A stretch of 64,000 bases of DNA from Acidobacteriota bacterium (GTDB taxonomy: Bacteria > Acidobacteriota > Terriglobia > Bryobacterales > Bryobacteraceae): the NCBI GenBank assembly GCA_029776225.1, contig JAKOTR010000004.1, positions 49,817-113,816 of the forward strand, in the 5' to 3' direction. The notes under the pieces were generated by a model. That model was given only the letters and a program-made list of their open reading frames with translations, was not told where the DNA came from and did no database searches. The position numbers and the translations under genes are program-made. This document shows, piece by piece, positions 1-8,611 of this stretch; position 1 is the first letter of the stretch, and the number at the start of each line of letters is the position of its first letter.

Positions 1-823
1 CTCCGTACAAGACACTGTCATCGCCCAGCGCCGCCTGAGTCACGTCGATGCGCGCCCGCGACCACGCCGTGATCTGCCGCCTCAGTTCTTCATTGAGCGG
101 CCCGAACAGCGCCGCGCCGGCCTTGCTGATGCCGCCGCCGATGACAAGCCGCGCGGGATTCAGCAGCATGATGCAGGCTTTCAGTCCGAGCGCCAGGTCC
201 ACCACGTAGCGGCGTACAAACTCCGGATCGTACATCAGCTCGCGCGCCGAACGGCCGTGGTCGTGCTCCATCCAGATCCCCGCGCACATCCTTTCCAGGC
301 AGCCCCGGGCGCCGCACAGGCACTCCGGGCCGCCCGGCCTCACGGTCAGATGGCCGATCTCGCCGGCATAGGAGTCCGCTCCGCGGTATATCCGGCCATC
401 GACCACCAAACCGCCCCCGATCCCGGTCGAGAGCGTCATGTAAAACAGCGGGGAATACCCTTTGCCCGCCCCGTACACAGCCTCCCCGAGCGCGCCCACG
501 TTCGCGTCATTGTCCATGACGGCGGGCAGCCCGAGGTTCGTCTCCACCCAGGCCGGCAGCGCGAAATCCTGCCATCCACCGACGTGCGTGGAAAGCGCTA
601 CGCGCTGGGCCGCAAAATCCACCGGCCCGCCGAAGCCTATGCCGCAGCGGTCAAGCGGCGCTTCCCTGCTCCACGCCTCCGCGATCTCGCGGATTTGAGC
701 CAGCATCCAGTCCCGGCCGCCCTCGCGGTTGGTGGAGCGCGATTCGCGCTTCACCATCCGGTCGCCCTCGAACACCGCCACACTGACCTTCGTGCCGCCG
801 ATGTCGATGGCCAGTATCCTCAC
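1..823 (-). CDS. ROK-family sugar kinase (partial, C-terminus beyond window)
   Basis: Reading down from a GTG at 823, the translation starts with the ROK/actin-fold phosphate loop (LAIDIGGTKVSVAVFEGD). It then has the acidic pair in VMDNDANVGALGEA, the STGIGGGLVVDG glycine stretch, and the zinc motif CLCGARGC typical of ROK kinases. ROK proteins phosphorylate glucose, N-acetylmannosamine and similar sugars, or act as repressors. There is no HTH domain before the kinase fold, so a kinase is favoured. About 274 codons lie in the window and the frame is still open at base 1. Its GTG overlaps the stop of the upstream PfkB gene by 4 bp (GTGA), so translation is probably coupled. The substrate cannot be read from the sequence. 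Confidence 0.85.
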   Translation of the reverse strand, partial: MRILAIDIGGTKVSVAVFEGDRMVKRESRSTNREGGRDWMLAQIREIAEAWSREAPLDRCGIGFGGPVDFAAQRVALSTHVGGWQDFALPAWVETNLGLPAVMDNDANVGALGEAVYGAGKGYSPLFYMTLSTGIGGGLVVDGRIYRGADSYAGEIGHLTVRPGGPECLCGARGCLERMCAGIWMEHDHGRSARELMYDPEFVRRYVVDLALGLKACIMLLNPARLVIGGGISKAGAALFGPLNEELRRQITAWSRARIDVTQAALGDDSVLYG

Positions 824-1803
824 CGCTGCCTTGCCTCCGCTTGCAGCACTTCCTGCGGCGATGCCGTGCCCGTGCCCTTTTTCATGATCGTGACCGACGC
901 CACCAGATTGCCGATCCGCGCCGCTTCCACCGCCTGCCCGGTCACCGCAAGCGCCATCGCCGCCCCCGCGGTGAAGCTATCGCCGGCGCCGCAGATATCC
1001 ACCGGATTCTCCACCGGACGGGTACGCACCGGCGTTTCGCGCCCGGGCTCGACGACCACTACGCCCTCCGGTCCCTGAGTGACGATCATCAGACCCGCCT
1101 CCAGGTGCTCGCGCAGCGCCTGGTAGTCCACCTTCCCGAACAGCCGCATGCAAGCCTCGTCGGCCTCCTGCCGGTTCGGCTTCACCACCACCCGGCGAAA
1201 CTGCTCGATGCGCTTGCGCGAGTCCGCCCAGAACACTTTGTCCGGGTTGCGCGTCGCCAGGTCACTCAGCATCTGCCGCATCGCGGGCGTTACGACGCCG
1301 CCGCAGTCGGTCTCCGCCTGGTCCGCCACGATGATCACGCCGTAACCTCCGACGGCAGACTCCAGGCGCGTCAGAATTTTTCGCTCGGTCTCCTCCGGCA
1401 GGGGTTGTGCGTTGATGTAATCTACGCGCGGCTGGTCTTCCACACCCGTCTTTGCGTTGATCAGCTTCGTGTATGTGAACGTGGGGACGGGCGCCTTCAC
1501 CAGGAACTCGGTTGAGATGCTCCGCGCCTCCAGCGCGCGCTGGAGCTCCTCCCCAAAACCGTCGTCGCCTACGACCCCCAACACCGCCACCCTGTTCGCC
1601 TCGAGCGCAACCAGGTTGTTGGCGACCGTCCCGCCGGCGCCCGGCGTCACTTCGGTCGAGACCACAGCAATGCGCGGGATCCCCGTCTCGCGCGACGGTT
1701 CGGACAGCTCCGGATCGTACGTGCACCAGCGGTCAAGACAAATGTCCCCCACCACGAGCACTGCGAGCTTCGTGAATCCCGACAGAATCTGTTCGGTCGT
1801 CAT
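820..1803 (-). CDS. PfkB-family carbohydrate kinase, RfaE/HldE kinase-like
   Basis: A 327-aa PfkB/ribokinase-fold kinase. The N-terminal VVGDICLDRW and the GAGGTVANNL segment resemble the D-glycero-D-manno-heptose-7-phosphate kinase half of HldE (RfaE domain I). The catalytic anion-hole motif DICGAGDSFTAGAA lies near residues 269-282. There is no C-terminal nucleotidyltransferase domain, so it is the kinase half only. It overlaps the upstream gene by ATGA and the downstream ROK gene by GTGA, so all members of this operon are probably co-translated. Phosphorylation of a heptose- or hexose-phosphate is the family expectation; the actual substrate is inference. Confidence 0.8.
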   Translation of the reverse strand: MTTEQILSGFTKLAVLVVGDICLDRWCTYDPELSEPSRETGIPRIAVVSTEVTPGAGGTVANNLVALEANRVAVLGVVGDDGFGEELQRALEARSISTEFLVKAPVPTFTYTKLINAKTGVEDQPRVDYINAQPLPEETERKILTRLESAVGGYGVIIVADQAETDCGGVVTPAMRQMLSDLATRNPDKVFWADSRKRIEQFRRVVVKPNRQEADEACMRLFGKVDYQALREHLEAGLMIVTQGPEGVVVVEPGRETPVRTRPVENPVDICGAGDSFTAGAAMALAVTGQAVEAARIGNLVASVTIMKKGTGTASPQEVLQAEARQR

Positions 1804-2789
1804 GAGTTCTCTTCCGCCTCACACATCGCCGCGCAGACGGCCCGGCGCAGAGCCGGAAACGTGGCGCGGTGATCTCCCTGAAAGTAGAAGCTCGAACCAC
1901 CGTCGGCCACCGTACGGACCAGGATCGTCTTATGCGGGCGGAAATAATAGCCCGCGTCCGTCTTCGGCAGTTCCCGCCGGAAATCGCCCTGAATCGGGAC
2001 CAGATCGAACACCGCCGTCGCGAAATTCCGGATGGCGCGCCCCTCCTGCCGCGCTACGTTGCGCGCCATGGCCAGCGCCTTCAGATAGACTTCCGGCCCC
2101 ATCACGGCGGAGCCGAAGTTCAACAGCACGCCGCCTTCGAGCCGCTCCACGGTGTTCGCGAAGATAAGAAAGTCGCGGTAGCTAGCCGCGCCCAGCGCCG
2201 CGCCGTCGCAGTTGGGATGCTCGTGGAGAATGTCGTAGCCGATGCCCACGTGTACCGTCGCCGGCACGGAAAGCCTCCATGCCGCGGCCAGCACGCTCAG
2301 GTCGCGATGCGGGAAATCGCTCATCTCGATGCGCCGCCCGATGTGCTCGCCCAGCCCGGCCTGTTCCCGGGCCGCCTCGACGATCCAGTCGTTCAGCTCG
2401 CCCGTCTCCTGCCACAGCCCGAACTCCCCGGAAACGATGTACCGCGCCACGCTCTCGGTAGTCGCCCCGATACGCGCCAGTTCGTAATCGTGGATCGCTC
2501 CCGCGCCATTCATCGCGATGTGGCTGATGGCGCCGCGTTCCATCATGTCGATGATGTGGCGGTTCACGCCGGCGCGGAGCAGGTGCGCGCCCATCGTGAG
2601 AATTCGCGCCGCCCCCGTCTTCCTCGCTGCCACCAGGCGCCGGGCCACTTCCTCCAGGTCCGGGTGTGAGTAGGGAGGCGCGGGGTCGTCAAGCTTCAGC
2701 CAGTCATCCACGCAAAGAAGGCTTTCGCGTTCACCGAGCGGGCGGATCCTCAGCCGCGACCGGTCGAAAACAGTGTACTTGGAGCTCAT
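1800..2789 (-). CDS. Deoxyhypusine synthase-like protein of unknown substrate
   Basis: 329 aa from the ATG at 2789, which shares one base with the stop of the upstream HAD gene (TGATG). An in-frame start at 2900 would lie inside that gene and is not favoured. The stretch ILTMGAHLLRAGVNRHIIDMM, then GAGAIHDYE, follows the pattern of the NAD-binding deoxyhypusine synthase fold (GA..xAG..xxI..LI, then GA..xHD). Bacteria generally lack the eIF5A substrate, and bacterial members of this superfamily often act on other amines or are uncharacterised. It sits between a phosphatase gene and a sugar kinase gene, so a role in modifying a phosphorylated or amino sugar is possible. The family call rests on motif resemblance only. 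Confidence 0.55.
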   Translation of the reverse strand: MSSKYTVFDRSRLRIRPLGERESLLCVDDWLKLDDPAPPYSHPDLEEVARRLVAARKTGAARILTMGAHLLRAGVNRHIIDMMERGAISHIAMNGAGAIHDYELARIGATTESVARYIVSGEFGLWQETGELNDWIVEAAREQAGLGEHIGRRIEMSDFPHRDLSVLAAAWRLSVPATVHVGIGYDILHEHPNCDGAALGAASYRDFLIFANTVERLEGGVLLNFGSAVMGPEVYLKALAMARNVARQEGRAIRNFATAVFDLVPIQGDFRRELPKTDAGYYFRPHKTILVRTVADGGSSFYFQGDHRATFPALRRAVCAAMCEAEENS

Positions 2790-3592
2790 CAGCAGAACAG
2801 AACGTTCATCAGTTCCTGGTGACACTCGTAGTTCGGGATGATGAAATCGGCGCCAACGCTGGTCAGCCGCTTTCGCTTCCACTCGTTCACCACGCGGCAC
2901 TCCGGCTCATCCGTAGCCACACCAACGGCCACGCCGCCGACTTCCTTCACGTTTTCAATCTCGACATACCCGTCACCGAAACCGAGAAAGTTCGGCCCGT
3001 CGCATTCGGCCGACGCAATGATCTTCTGGATCAGGATTTTTTTCGAGAAGCTCTTGTAGTCGTCGAGCGCGCCGTAGACCCCGCCGTCAAAATACCGGCT
3101 CACGTCCAGCAGGTCCGCCTCTTCGCGCATGTACTGCTGGTCCGTGCCGCTTGCCAGGTACATCTTCAGACCGCGCTCTTTGAGCGCTTCGAGCAGGGGC
3201 CGCGCGCCCGGGACAAGGTATTTTTCCGGCGGAACTTGGCCTTTCCGCAGCTCTTCGAGCCGGTGGGCGATTCTTGCGTGCAGCAGCTCGAGGTATCTGT
3301 ACTTGTATTGCAGCGGGTCGAGCGGTTTGCCGCCCCGCAGCTCCACCTGCCTCGCCAGCTCGATCATCTGGTAGATCGTCTGCTTGCCCGTCAGCCGCCC
3401 GACGAACTCCGTCACCAGCTCCCGAAGGTCCTCCTCGCGCTCGCCGGTCTTCAGATCCAGCAGAATCTCCACCATCATGGGGATCATCACGTCGGTCCAG
3501 CCGGCGCGGATCAGTGAAAGGGTTCCGTCGAAATCAAAGAGGACTACCCGGGCGTTCCGGGCCGATACACCCGGGCGTACATGCTCAATCAT
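2789..3592 (-). CDS. HAD-superfamily phosphatase
   Basis: 267 aa from the ATG at 3592; an in-frame GTG at 3598 is the alternative. HAD motif I is LFDFDGTL with the nucleophile and general-acid aspartates at about D20 and D22. Motif II is the YLASGT segment, and motif IV is GFGDGYVEIENVK. A long helical cap lies between motifs I and II, as in phosphoglycolate- or gmhB-like phosphatases. A TAGAAT -10 box ends 7 nt before the ATG, so the mRNA is probably leaderless and the ATG is preferred. It is the first gene of the four-gene coupled operon running to the left edge. The substrate is unknown; a sugar phosphate is likely from context. Confidence 0.8.
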   Translation of the reverse strand: MIEHVRPGVSARNARVVLFDFDGTLSLIRAGWTDVMIPMMVEILLDLKTGEREEDLRELVTEFVGRLTGKQTIYQMIELARQVELRGGKPLDPLQYKYRYLELLHARIAHRLEELRKGQVPPEKYLVPGARPLLEALKERGLKMYLASGTDQQYMREEADLLDVSRYFDGGVYGALDDYKSFSKKILIQKIIASAECDGPNFLGFGDGYVEIENVKEVGGVAVGVATDEPECRVVNEWKRKRLTSVGADFIIPNYECHQELMNVLFC

Positions 3593-3599
3593 CCTCACT

Positions 3600-3605
3600 A
3601 TTCTA
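3600..3605 (-). promoter_or_regulatory. -10 box (TAGAAT) of the HAD/PfkB/ROK operon
   Basis: TAGAAT on the minus strand, 7 nt before the ATG at 3592. The predicted transcription start falls on or beside the start codon. No clear -35 box is seen. Confidence 0.45.
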
Positions 3606-3642
3606 GACTAGATGCGCTGGAAGCCGGATATTGTTGATAGCG

Positions 3643-3656
3643 GCGGCGCGCGCCGC
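3643..3656. terminator. GC palindrome after the sugar isomerase gene
   Basis: A perfect 14-bp palindrome (GCGGCGCGCGCCGC) 27 bp beyond the stop of the isomerase gene. There is no T-run, so it is only a weak terminator candidate. Confidence 0.25.
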
Positions 3657-3682
3657 ACTCGACGGCGGTTTCTCTGCGGCTG

Positions 3683-4522
3683 CTAGATGTTCAGGTCGCG
3701 CAGAAACTGGTAGCTGGCCTTCATCGCTTCCAGATCCATTTCGACGTAGTAATTCTTCACCCCGCCCGTCCTGGCGGCTCGGAACAGTCTTTTCCAGTCC
3801 ACTACGCCCTGGCCCACCGGCACTTGTTTCTTCGTCTCCGCCGACCAGTCCGCCAGGTGCAGCGAGATAAAGCGGCCGGGATACTTCTCCAGGTAGTCCG
3901 CGGCATGATACCCGGCACTGACCACAGCAACCTGGAACTGCATCTTCGCCACTTTCGGATCGAGCGTCTCAAGCAGCCGGTCATAGATAAGCACTTCGTC
4001 GATCCGTGCGAACTCGGTATGGTGGTTATGAAACCCAGCCACCAGTCCCGCTTTCAGCGTCTTCTCGCCGATCTGGTTCAGATCCTCGGCCGCGCGCGTC
4101 CAATCCGACAGCGTCGCATTCCGCGGCAGGCCGAAGCTGGCGACGATCATCTGCTTGAGCCCCAGTTCCTTCGCGAAGGCGATGCGCTCGTCCAGATGCT
4201 CCTTGAGTTCCCGGAACTGGTAGTGGCAGCTTTCGCAGGTCAGGCCGGCGTCCTCGATGATGCGGCGCATCTCCCGCGCGGTCAACTTCAGCAGAGACCC
4301 GAAGCCGGACCGCTCGTATCCGGGCGGCGAGCACAGTTCGATGGTGCGGTATCCGATCGAGGCGATTTGCCTCAGCGCGCCCGCAAAATCCTTGTCCACC
4401 ATTTCCCTGACGGGGTAGGTCTGGCAGCCGATCGGCAATCCGAGTGGTGCGGCGCAAAGCGGTTTCAAGCCCGCGCCGGCCGCGCACAAGGCCGCGCCCA
4501 CAAAACTCCTTCTCGTCATCAT
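3683..4522 (-). CDS. Tat-exported sugar phosphate isomerase/epimerase-like TIM barrel
   Basis: 279 aa from the ATG at 4522, preceded by an AAGGAG-type ribosome site. The longer in-frame start at 4726 overlaps the upstream gene and was rejected. The N-terminus MMTRRSFVGAALCAAGAG is a twin-arginine signal followed by a hydrophobic stretch. The rest is an AP-endonuclease-2/xylose-isomerase-like barrel (PF01261 type): the GFHNHHTEF metal-ligand segment, FQVAVVSAG, and the C-terminal YYVEMD. Members isomerise or epimerise free sugars, inositols or keto-sugars. It lies 40 bp downstream of a Tat-tagged Gfo/Idh/MocA oxidoreductase, a pairing seen in 3-keto-sugar and inositol catabolism. The exact substrate is unknown. 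Confidence 0.8.
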   Translation of the reverse strand: MMTRRSFVGAALCAAGAGLKPLCAAPLGLPIGCQTYPVREMVDKDFAGALRQIASIGYRTIELCSPPGYERSGFGSLLKLTAREMRRIIEDAGLTCESCHYQFRELKEHLDERIAFAKELGLKQMIVASFGLPRNATLSDWTRAAEDLNQIGEKTLKAGLVAGFHNHHTEFARIDEVLIYDRLLETLDPKVAKMQFQVAVVSAGYHAADYLEKYPGRFISLHLADWSAETKKQVPVGQGVVDWKRLFRAARTGGVKNYYVEMDLEAMKASYQFLRDLNI

Positions 4523-4562
4523 CGCTATGTCTCCTTTGCCTCCTTCCCTGGACGCCGGAAGA

Positions 4563-6089
4563 TCAAATGGTCTGGGGATCCCATCCTTTGCGGTACTCGC
4601 GGGAGAGATACCGGTTCGCTTCGCTAACGTTGGTGATCGAGACGCTCGCCGCGTCGAAGACCAGCCTCTTGCCGGTGCGCAGCGCGACAGCGTAAAGATT
4701 GGCGGCATCTGAGATCGGGCCTGCATGGAGGAAAGAACCTTCGGATTGCCTGCCGCTGCCTCGGCACGCTTCGATCCACGCGCGCATGCCCGCCGATTGC
4801 CTCCCGGCCTCCCTTCGCCTGCCCTCGCTGCGCGGCTCCGGCGCCTGATAGGTCCTGATGAGTTTTTCCGGTATGAGCCGCGGATTTTCCACCCGGAAGC
4901 CCGCCAGGATCTTGCCCTTGTCGCCGGTGAACATCATGCCCTCCGCCGGCAGTTCCTTTCCTTCCTCCAAAAGCTCTTCCGGGGTGGGCGGGCGCATGCC
5001 GCCTTCATACCAGATCAAGTCGATGGCCGGCCTGTCTCCGCGTGCGGGGTACTTGAAACGTACAATACTGGCGTCGGGGAACGAGTAATCGTTCTTAATC
5101 GTGGTGGAAACGCCGTCCTTCAGCATGCAGTGATGGCTCAGCATGGGTTCGACGATGGTCGGCGCGTCCAGTTCAAGCGCCCGGAAAACGGTCCACAGGC
5201 TGTAGTGGCCCATATCGGCCATGGAGCCGCCGCCGAAATCGTACCATCCGCGGAAGACCATGTGCGTGTAGTGCGGATGATAGGGACGGTCGGCCTCGGG
5301 CCCCAGCCACAGGTTCCAGTCAAACCCCTTCGGCACAGGAGGCCTGTCGGTGGGAATGGTTGGATATTGCGGCCACACCGGACGGTTCGTCCAGTTGTGG
5401 ACTTCGCGCAGCGTGCCGATGGCGCCGTCTTTGATCCACGCCATCACCTGTTCCATGGAACCGTTGCTGTCCCAAGGCAAAAAATGCGTGGCGACGCCTC
5501 GCTCGCGCGCCGTATCGATCACCATCCGGGCTTCCTTGAGGCGGTTCGCAATCGGCTTGTGCAGGATGACGTGCTTGCCCCTCTTCATCGCCGCGATGCT
5601 GATGACCCCGTGAAGGTGGTCCGGCGTCATGATCTTCACCGCGTCGAGGTCTTTTTCTTTCTCGAGCATCTCGCGGAAATCCGCGTACGCCGAACAGCCT
5701 TTGTATCGCTCCGCCGAACGCGCGTTGGCGTAATACGTCTCGACGATCTCCTTGCCGACGTCGCGGCCCCCGGGGATGTTGCCTTCCGCGCCGGCTTTCC
5801 AGTCAGGCTTCCCTAACGCTTTGCGAATGCTGTTCACGAGGCCATCGCGGGACCAGTCGCGATACCCCACGGCGTACTTGCTGGGATCGCAGACCGAAAC
5901 GACCTGAATTTCGGGAACGGGAAGCAGGGCGAGCAGTCTCCGCAGTCCCTCGGTCCCAACTCCGATGTAGCCCAGGGTGATCTTGTCGCTGGGAGGCACG
6001 AACGCCGGCCCTCCTAATACGTGTCTTGGGACGATCGTAAACGCAGCGGCGGCGCCCAGAAATTGGCGGCGGTTCTTCTCGGATGTCAT
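4563..6089 (-). CDS. Tat-exported Gfo/Idh/MocA-family oxidoreductase
   Basis: 508 aa from the ATG at 6089 with GAGG upstream; the longer in-frame start at 6164 lies upstream of the signal peptide. The N-terminus has NRRQFLGAAAAFTIVP, a twin-arginine signal. The Rossmann motif GYIGVGTEG follows at about residue 40. The usual EKP catalytic triplet appears as HKP in HVILHKPIANR. The C-terminal half is the mixed beta-sheet domain of the family. Such enzymes use a tightly held NAD(P) to oxidise or reduce sugars, and the Tat pathway exports the folded, cofactor-loaded protein to the periplasm. It is first in a two-gene unit with the isomerase at 3683-4522. Confidence 0.85.
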   Translation of the reverse strand: MTSEKNRRQFLGAAAAFTIVPRHVLGGPAFVPPSDKITLGYIGVGTEGLRRLLALLPVPEIQVVSVCDPSKYAVGYRDWSRDGLVNSIRKALGKPDWKAGAEGNIPGGRDVGKEIVETYYANARSAERYKGCSAYADFREMLEKEKDLDAVKIMTPDHLHGVISIAAMKRGKHVILHKPIANRLKEARMVIDTARERGVATHFLPWDSNGSMEQVMAWIKDGAIGTLREVHNWTNRPVWPQYPTIPTDRPPVPKGFDWNLWLGPEADRPYHPHYTHMVFRGWYDFGGGSMADMGHYSLWTVFRALELDAPTIVEPMLSHHCMLKDGVSTTIKNDYSFPDASIVRFKYPARGDRPAIDLIWYEGGMRPPTPEELLEEGKELPAEGMMFTGDKGKILAGFRVENPRLIPEKLIRTYQAPEPRSEGRRREAGRQSAGMRAWIEACRGSGRQSEGSFLHAGPISDAANLYAVALRTGKRLVFDAASVSITNVSEANRYLSREYRKGWDPQTI

Positions 6090-6128
6090 GTGCCTACCTC
6101 GAAATGATCTGATTTGCTGCCGGTTGCG

Positions 6129-6134
6129 ATTATA
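6129..6134 (-). promoter_or_regulatory. -10 box (TATAAT) of the Gfo/Idh/MocA gene
   Basis: A perfect TATAAT on the minus strand, 39 nt before the ATG at 6089, leaving room for a normal leader with a GAGG ribosome site. No convincing -35 box is seen. Confidence 0.45.
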
Positions 6135-6222
6135 CACCTGGAGGGCGCGCGCCCGGACGCGCAAAAGGCGGGCACGAATCAGGTGGGACTTACTACTACT
6201 CTATGGAACGCGGGCGGCGGAC

Positions 6223-6606
6223 TTATTGCCGCGGCTTGTAAGCCACGCAGTCGATTTCAACGTGCATCGGCGCCACAAACTTCGCCTCGACCGTGGTGCG
6301 GGCCGGCTTGTTATCGCCGAAAAACTCCGCGTAGACCTCGTTCATGGCGGCGAAGTCCGCGGCATCGGCAAGAAACACCGTACACTTCACCACGTCGGCC
6401 ATCGTCGCGCCGCAGCCTGCAAGAATACGCCGGATGTTGTTCAGCACCAGCCGCGTCTCGTGGCAAACGTCGCCCGTCGAGAGCTGGTCGGTCTCCGGAT
6501 CGACCGGCCCCTGGCCGGAAACGAAAATGAAATCTCCCGCACGCACTGCGGGGGAATAGGGCCCGCGGGGCGACGGAGCGCCCGGCGGGCTGATTCGCTC
6601 GATCAT
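6223..6606 (-). CDS. RidA/YjgF-family protein
   Basis: 127 aa, the full length of a RidA subunit. It has the N-terminal PYSPAVRAGDFIFVSGQGP strand region and the PARTTVEAKF segment with the conserved arginine that binds the imine/enamine carboxylate, followed by HVEIDCVA. RidA proteins are trimers that hydrolyse reactive 2-aminoacrylate or related imines, and some subfamilies act in catabolic operons. A GAGGA ribosome site precedes the ATG. It begins 12 bp after the stop of the NYN-domain gene on the same strand, so the two are probably co-transcribed. Confidence 0.9.
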   Translation of the reverse strand: MIERISPPGAPSPRGPYSPAVRAGDFIFVSGQGPVDPETDQLSTGDVCHETRLVLNNIRRILAGCGATMADVVKCTVFLADAADFAAMNEVYAEFFGDNKPARTTVEAKFVAPMHVEIDCVAYKPRQ

Positions 6607-6618
6607 GTTCGTCCTCTA

Positions 6619-7962
6619 TCAGTCGGCGGCCGGCCCTGCGGCAGTCTTGCGGGTCCGCCGGGTGCGCGTTGCCGCCGCGGTAGTGGTGCTGCTCGCGGCA
6701 GTCTTCTTCGTCGTCCGGCGGGTTGTCCCGGTGCTCGCGGTACGGCGCGTGCGTGTTGTCTTTTTTGGCTTCTCCATCAGCGCGGGCGTCTGGTTGGACT
6801 CCGGCTGCTTCTCGTCAAGCTCGGCTGCGCTGAGGGCTGCCAGCTCCTCGGGCGTCGGCTCCGGCGGAGCCGGGGGATAGAATTCCGCGCCCAGCGTAAC
6901 CATCAAACCGTGCTCCTCATCCGGCTGAATGCGGACAAGGAGTTTGTCCTGCGCGTAGTTGAGGAACTCCGCAAACTCCTGGAATCCGCACTTGCGCGGC
7001 TCGAAGTCCGGATGCTCGCCCCGGAACCAGTTCTCCAGCATCTCCGCAGGCGCGCCGGAGTCCATCTCCAGCCGGTGCGTTTCCAGAACATCGCGCAGCA
7101 GCGGCAGCACTTCTTCCGGCTTTTGGACCGGCTCTTCCGCTTTCGCCGCTCCCTTCCGCTCGATCACGTAGCGGCCCTCGGCGCCGCTGATGTTGACGTA
7201 ATCGGCGTCCCTGAGCTTCTCGACGAACTCGGTGAAGCTGCTCACTCCGTACGCCTTTTCGCTGAACGCAGGATCGAGCTGGAGCATGGTCGATTTCAGC
7301 AGGCCCAACTGCGGAGTCACCGCGCGGCGCTCCAGCACTTGAAGCGCGCGCTCGACCAGCGGCATGGCTTGCGACAGTTCGAGCGGCGCCGGCCGGTTGC
7401 GCGGGCCTCGGCCTCCCCGTCCCTGCTGTTGCTGCTTCGACGGCTCCTGTTCGCCCTGCGCCTGTCTCTCCTGGGACTGTTGCCGCCCGCGCGGCTCATC
7501 CCACAGCGACTCGAAGCTGATGAACTCGTGACAGTTCTTCTGCAATATCGTGCTCGTGAAGGCGCGGCCGCCCACTACGAACACCGTCTTGCCGTATTCC
7601 TTGAGCTTGTTCAACAGCGGGATGAAATCGCTGTCGCCGCTCACAATCGCGAACGCGTTGATGTGGTCGTGAGTGAATGCCATCTCCAACGCGTCCAGCG
7701 CCAGGTTGATGTCCGCGCCGTTCTTGTCCCCGCGCGGCGAGGGTACGCGCTGCACCATCTGCACCGCGTTTTCGGCCATTTGCCGTTTCGCGCCTTCCTG
7801 CCGCCCCCAGTCCGCGTAAGCGAACTTGGCGACGATGTCCCCGCGCTCCTTGAGTGCTTCCAGAACCGCCGCGACGTCGAACTCTCGTTGCAGGGTAGAT
7901 TTCACACCGATCTCGATGTTGTCGTAGTCGACAAACACGGCGATCTTCAATTTGTCGTTCAT
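6619..7962 (-). CDS. NYN-domain ribonuclease-like protein with two OST-HTH (LOTUS) domains
   Basis: 447 aa. Residues 1-150 form a LabA/NYN PIN-like domain with the expected acidic residues: D12 and D14 in VDYDNIE, D84 and D90 in NGADINLALD, D110 and D112 in SGDSDF. After a glutamine-rich linker there are two OST-HTH-type modules at about 190-260 and 275-345, which bind RNA in other proteins. The last 50 residues are rich in T, R, K and A and strongly basic, and probably also bind nucleic acid. NYN/OST-HTH proteins are thought to process or degrade RNA. It is the first gene of an apparent operon with ridA. No Shine-Dalgarno sequence is obvious. Confidence 0.85.
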   Translation of the reverse strand: MNDKLKIAVFVDYDNIEIGVKSTLQREFDVAAVLEALKERGDIVAKFAYADWGRQEGAKRQMAENAVQMVQRVPSPRGDKNGADINLALDALEMAFTHDHINAFAIVSGDSDFIPLLNKLKEYGKTVFVVGGRAFTSTILQKNCHEFISFESLWDEPRGRQQSQERQAQGEQEPSKQQQQGRGGRGPRNRPAPLELSQAMPLVERALQVLERRAVTPQLGLLKSTMLQLDPAFSEKAYGVSSFTEFVEKLRDADYVNISGAEGRYVIERKGAAKAEEPVQKPEEVLPLLRDVLETHRLEMDSGAPAEMLENWFRGEHPDFEPRKCGFQEFAEFLNYAQDKLLVRIQPDEEHGLMVTLGAEFYPPAPPEPTPEELAALSAAELDEKQPESNQTPALMEKPKKTTRTRRTASTGTTRRTTKKTAASSTTTAAATRTRRTRKTAAGPAAD

Positions 7963-8099
7963 ATTGCTGCTTTCGTGTTTTTAATATGTGTATCCAATTT
8001 GCCGCCGTGACTCTCTATATGAGGCGGCGGCCAATACATTTGCATACGGTCCGCCTTCCCGGCGCTCCGCGGCTGGAGCCGACCCGGCCGCGTTCTACT

Positions 8100-8501
8100 T
8101 CAGGCAGCCTGCTTCGCGGAGGACCGTATGAATTGCACAATCTCTTCGAGCGAGGCGCCCGGCTGAAATACTGCCGCCACGCCCTGATTCTTCAACTGCG
8201 CGGCATCCTCGTCCGGGATGATGCCGCCCACCACAACGACCACATCGCTCAAGCCATTGCCGCGAAGCAGTTCCATCACCCGCGGCACGATCGCGTTGTG
8301 CGCGCCCGACAGGATCGACAGGCCGATCACCTGAACGTCCTCCTGCAGCGCTGCATTCACGATCATTTCCGGAGTCTGGCGCAGGCCCGTGTAGATGACC
8401 TCCATGCCTGCGTCCCGCAAGGCGCGTGCAATCACCTTGGCTCCGCGGTCATGGCCGTCCAATCCCGGCTTGGCGATCAGAACGCGAATTCGGTCGTCCA
8501 T
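8100..8501 (-). CDS. Methylmalonyl-CoA mutase, cobalamin-binding subunit
   Basis: 133 aa from the ATG at 8501. It is the B12-binding fold alone. The DGHDRG segment carries the histidine that ligates cobalt (the DxHxxG motif, about residues 16-21), then [10 protein letters not shown] and [10 protein letters not shown] follow, as in the small domain of methylmalonyl-CoA mutase. It partners the separate catalytic subunit encoded just upstream at 8612-10168. This is the split, archaeal-type arrangement, in contrast to single-chain mutases. The heteromer would interconvert methylmalonyl-CoA and succinyl-CoA in propionate and branched-chain amino-acid metabolism. Confidence 0.92.
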   Translation of the reverse strand: MDDRIRVLIAKPGLDGHDRGAKVIARALRDAGMEVIYTGLRQTPEMIVNAALQEDVQVIGLSILSGAHNAIVPRVMELLRGNGLSDVVVVVGGIIPDEDAAQLKNQGVAAVFQPGASLEEIVQFIRSSAKQAA

Positions 8502-8611
8502 ACAAATCACTGCGGCCGGGCGCAGCCAGGAAAGGCCCATAGCCCGGCGCAGGTTGGCTGTCGCTTCCTCTACAGCATACTCCCGTTCTCCGCCGGCGCG
8601 CGCGCCGGAAC

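Noticed and set aside
4725..5816. A 363-aa plus-strand frame over the oxidoreductase
   Set aside because: Antisense to a well-supported Gfo/Idh/MocA gene; no signal or domain.
5977..8010. A 677-aa open frame on the plus strand
   Set aside because: It lies opposite the RidA and NYN genes, whose motifs are clear; the translation has no recognisable domain and reflects GC-rich codon use.
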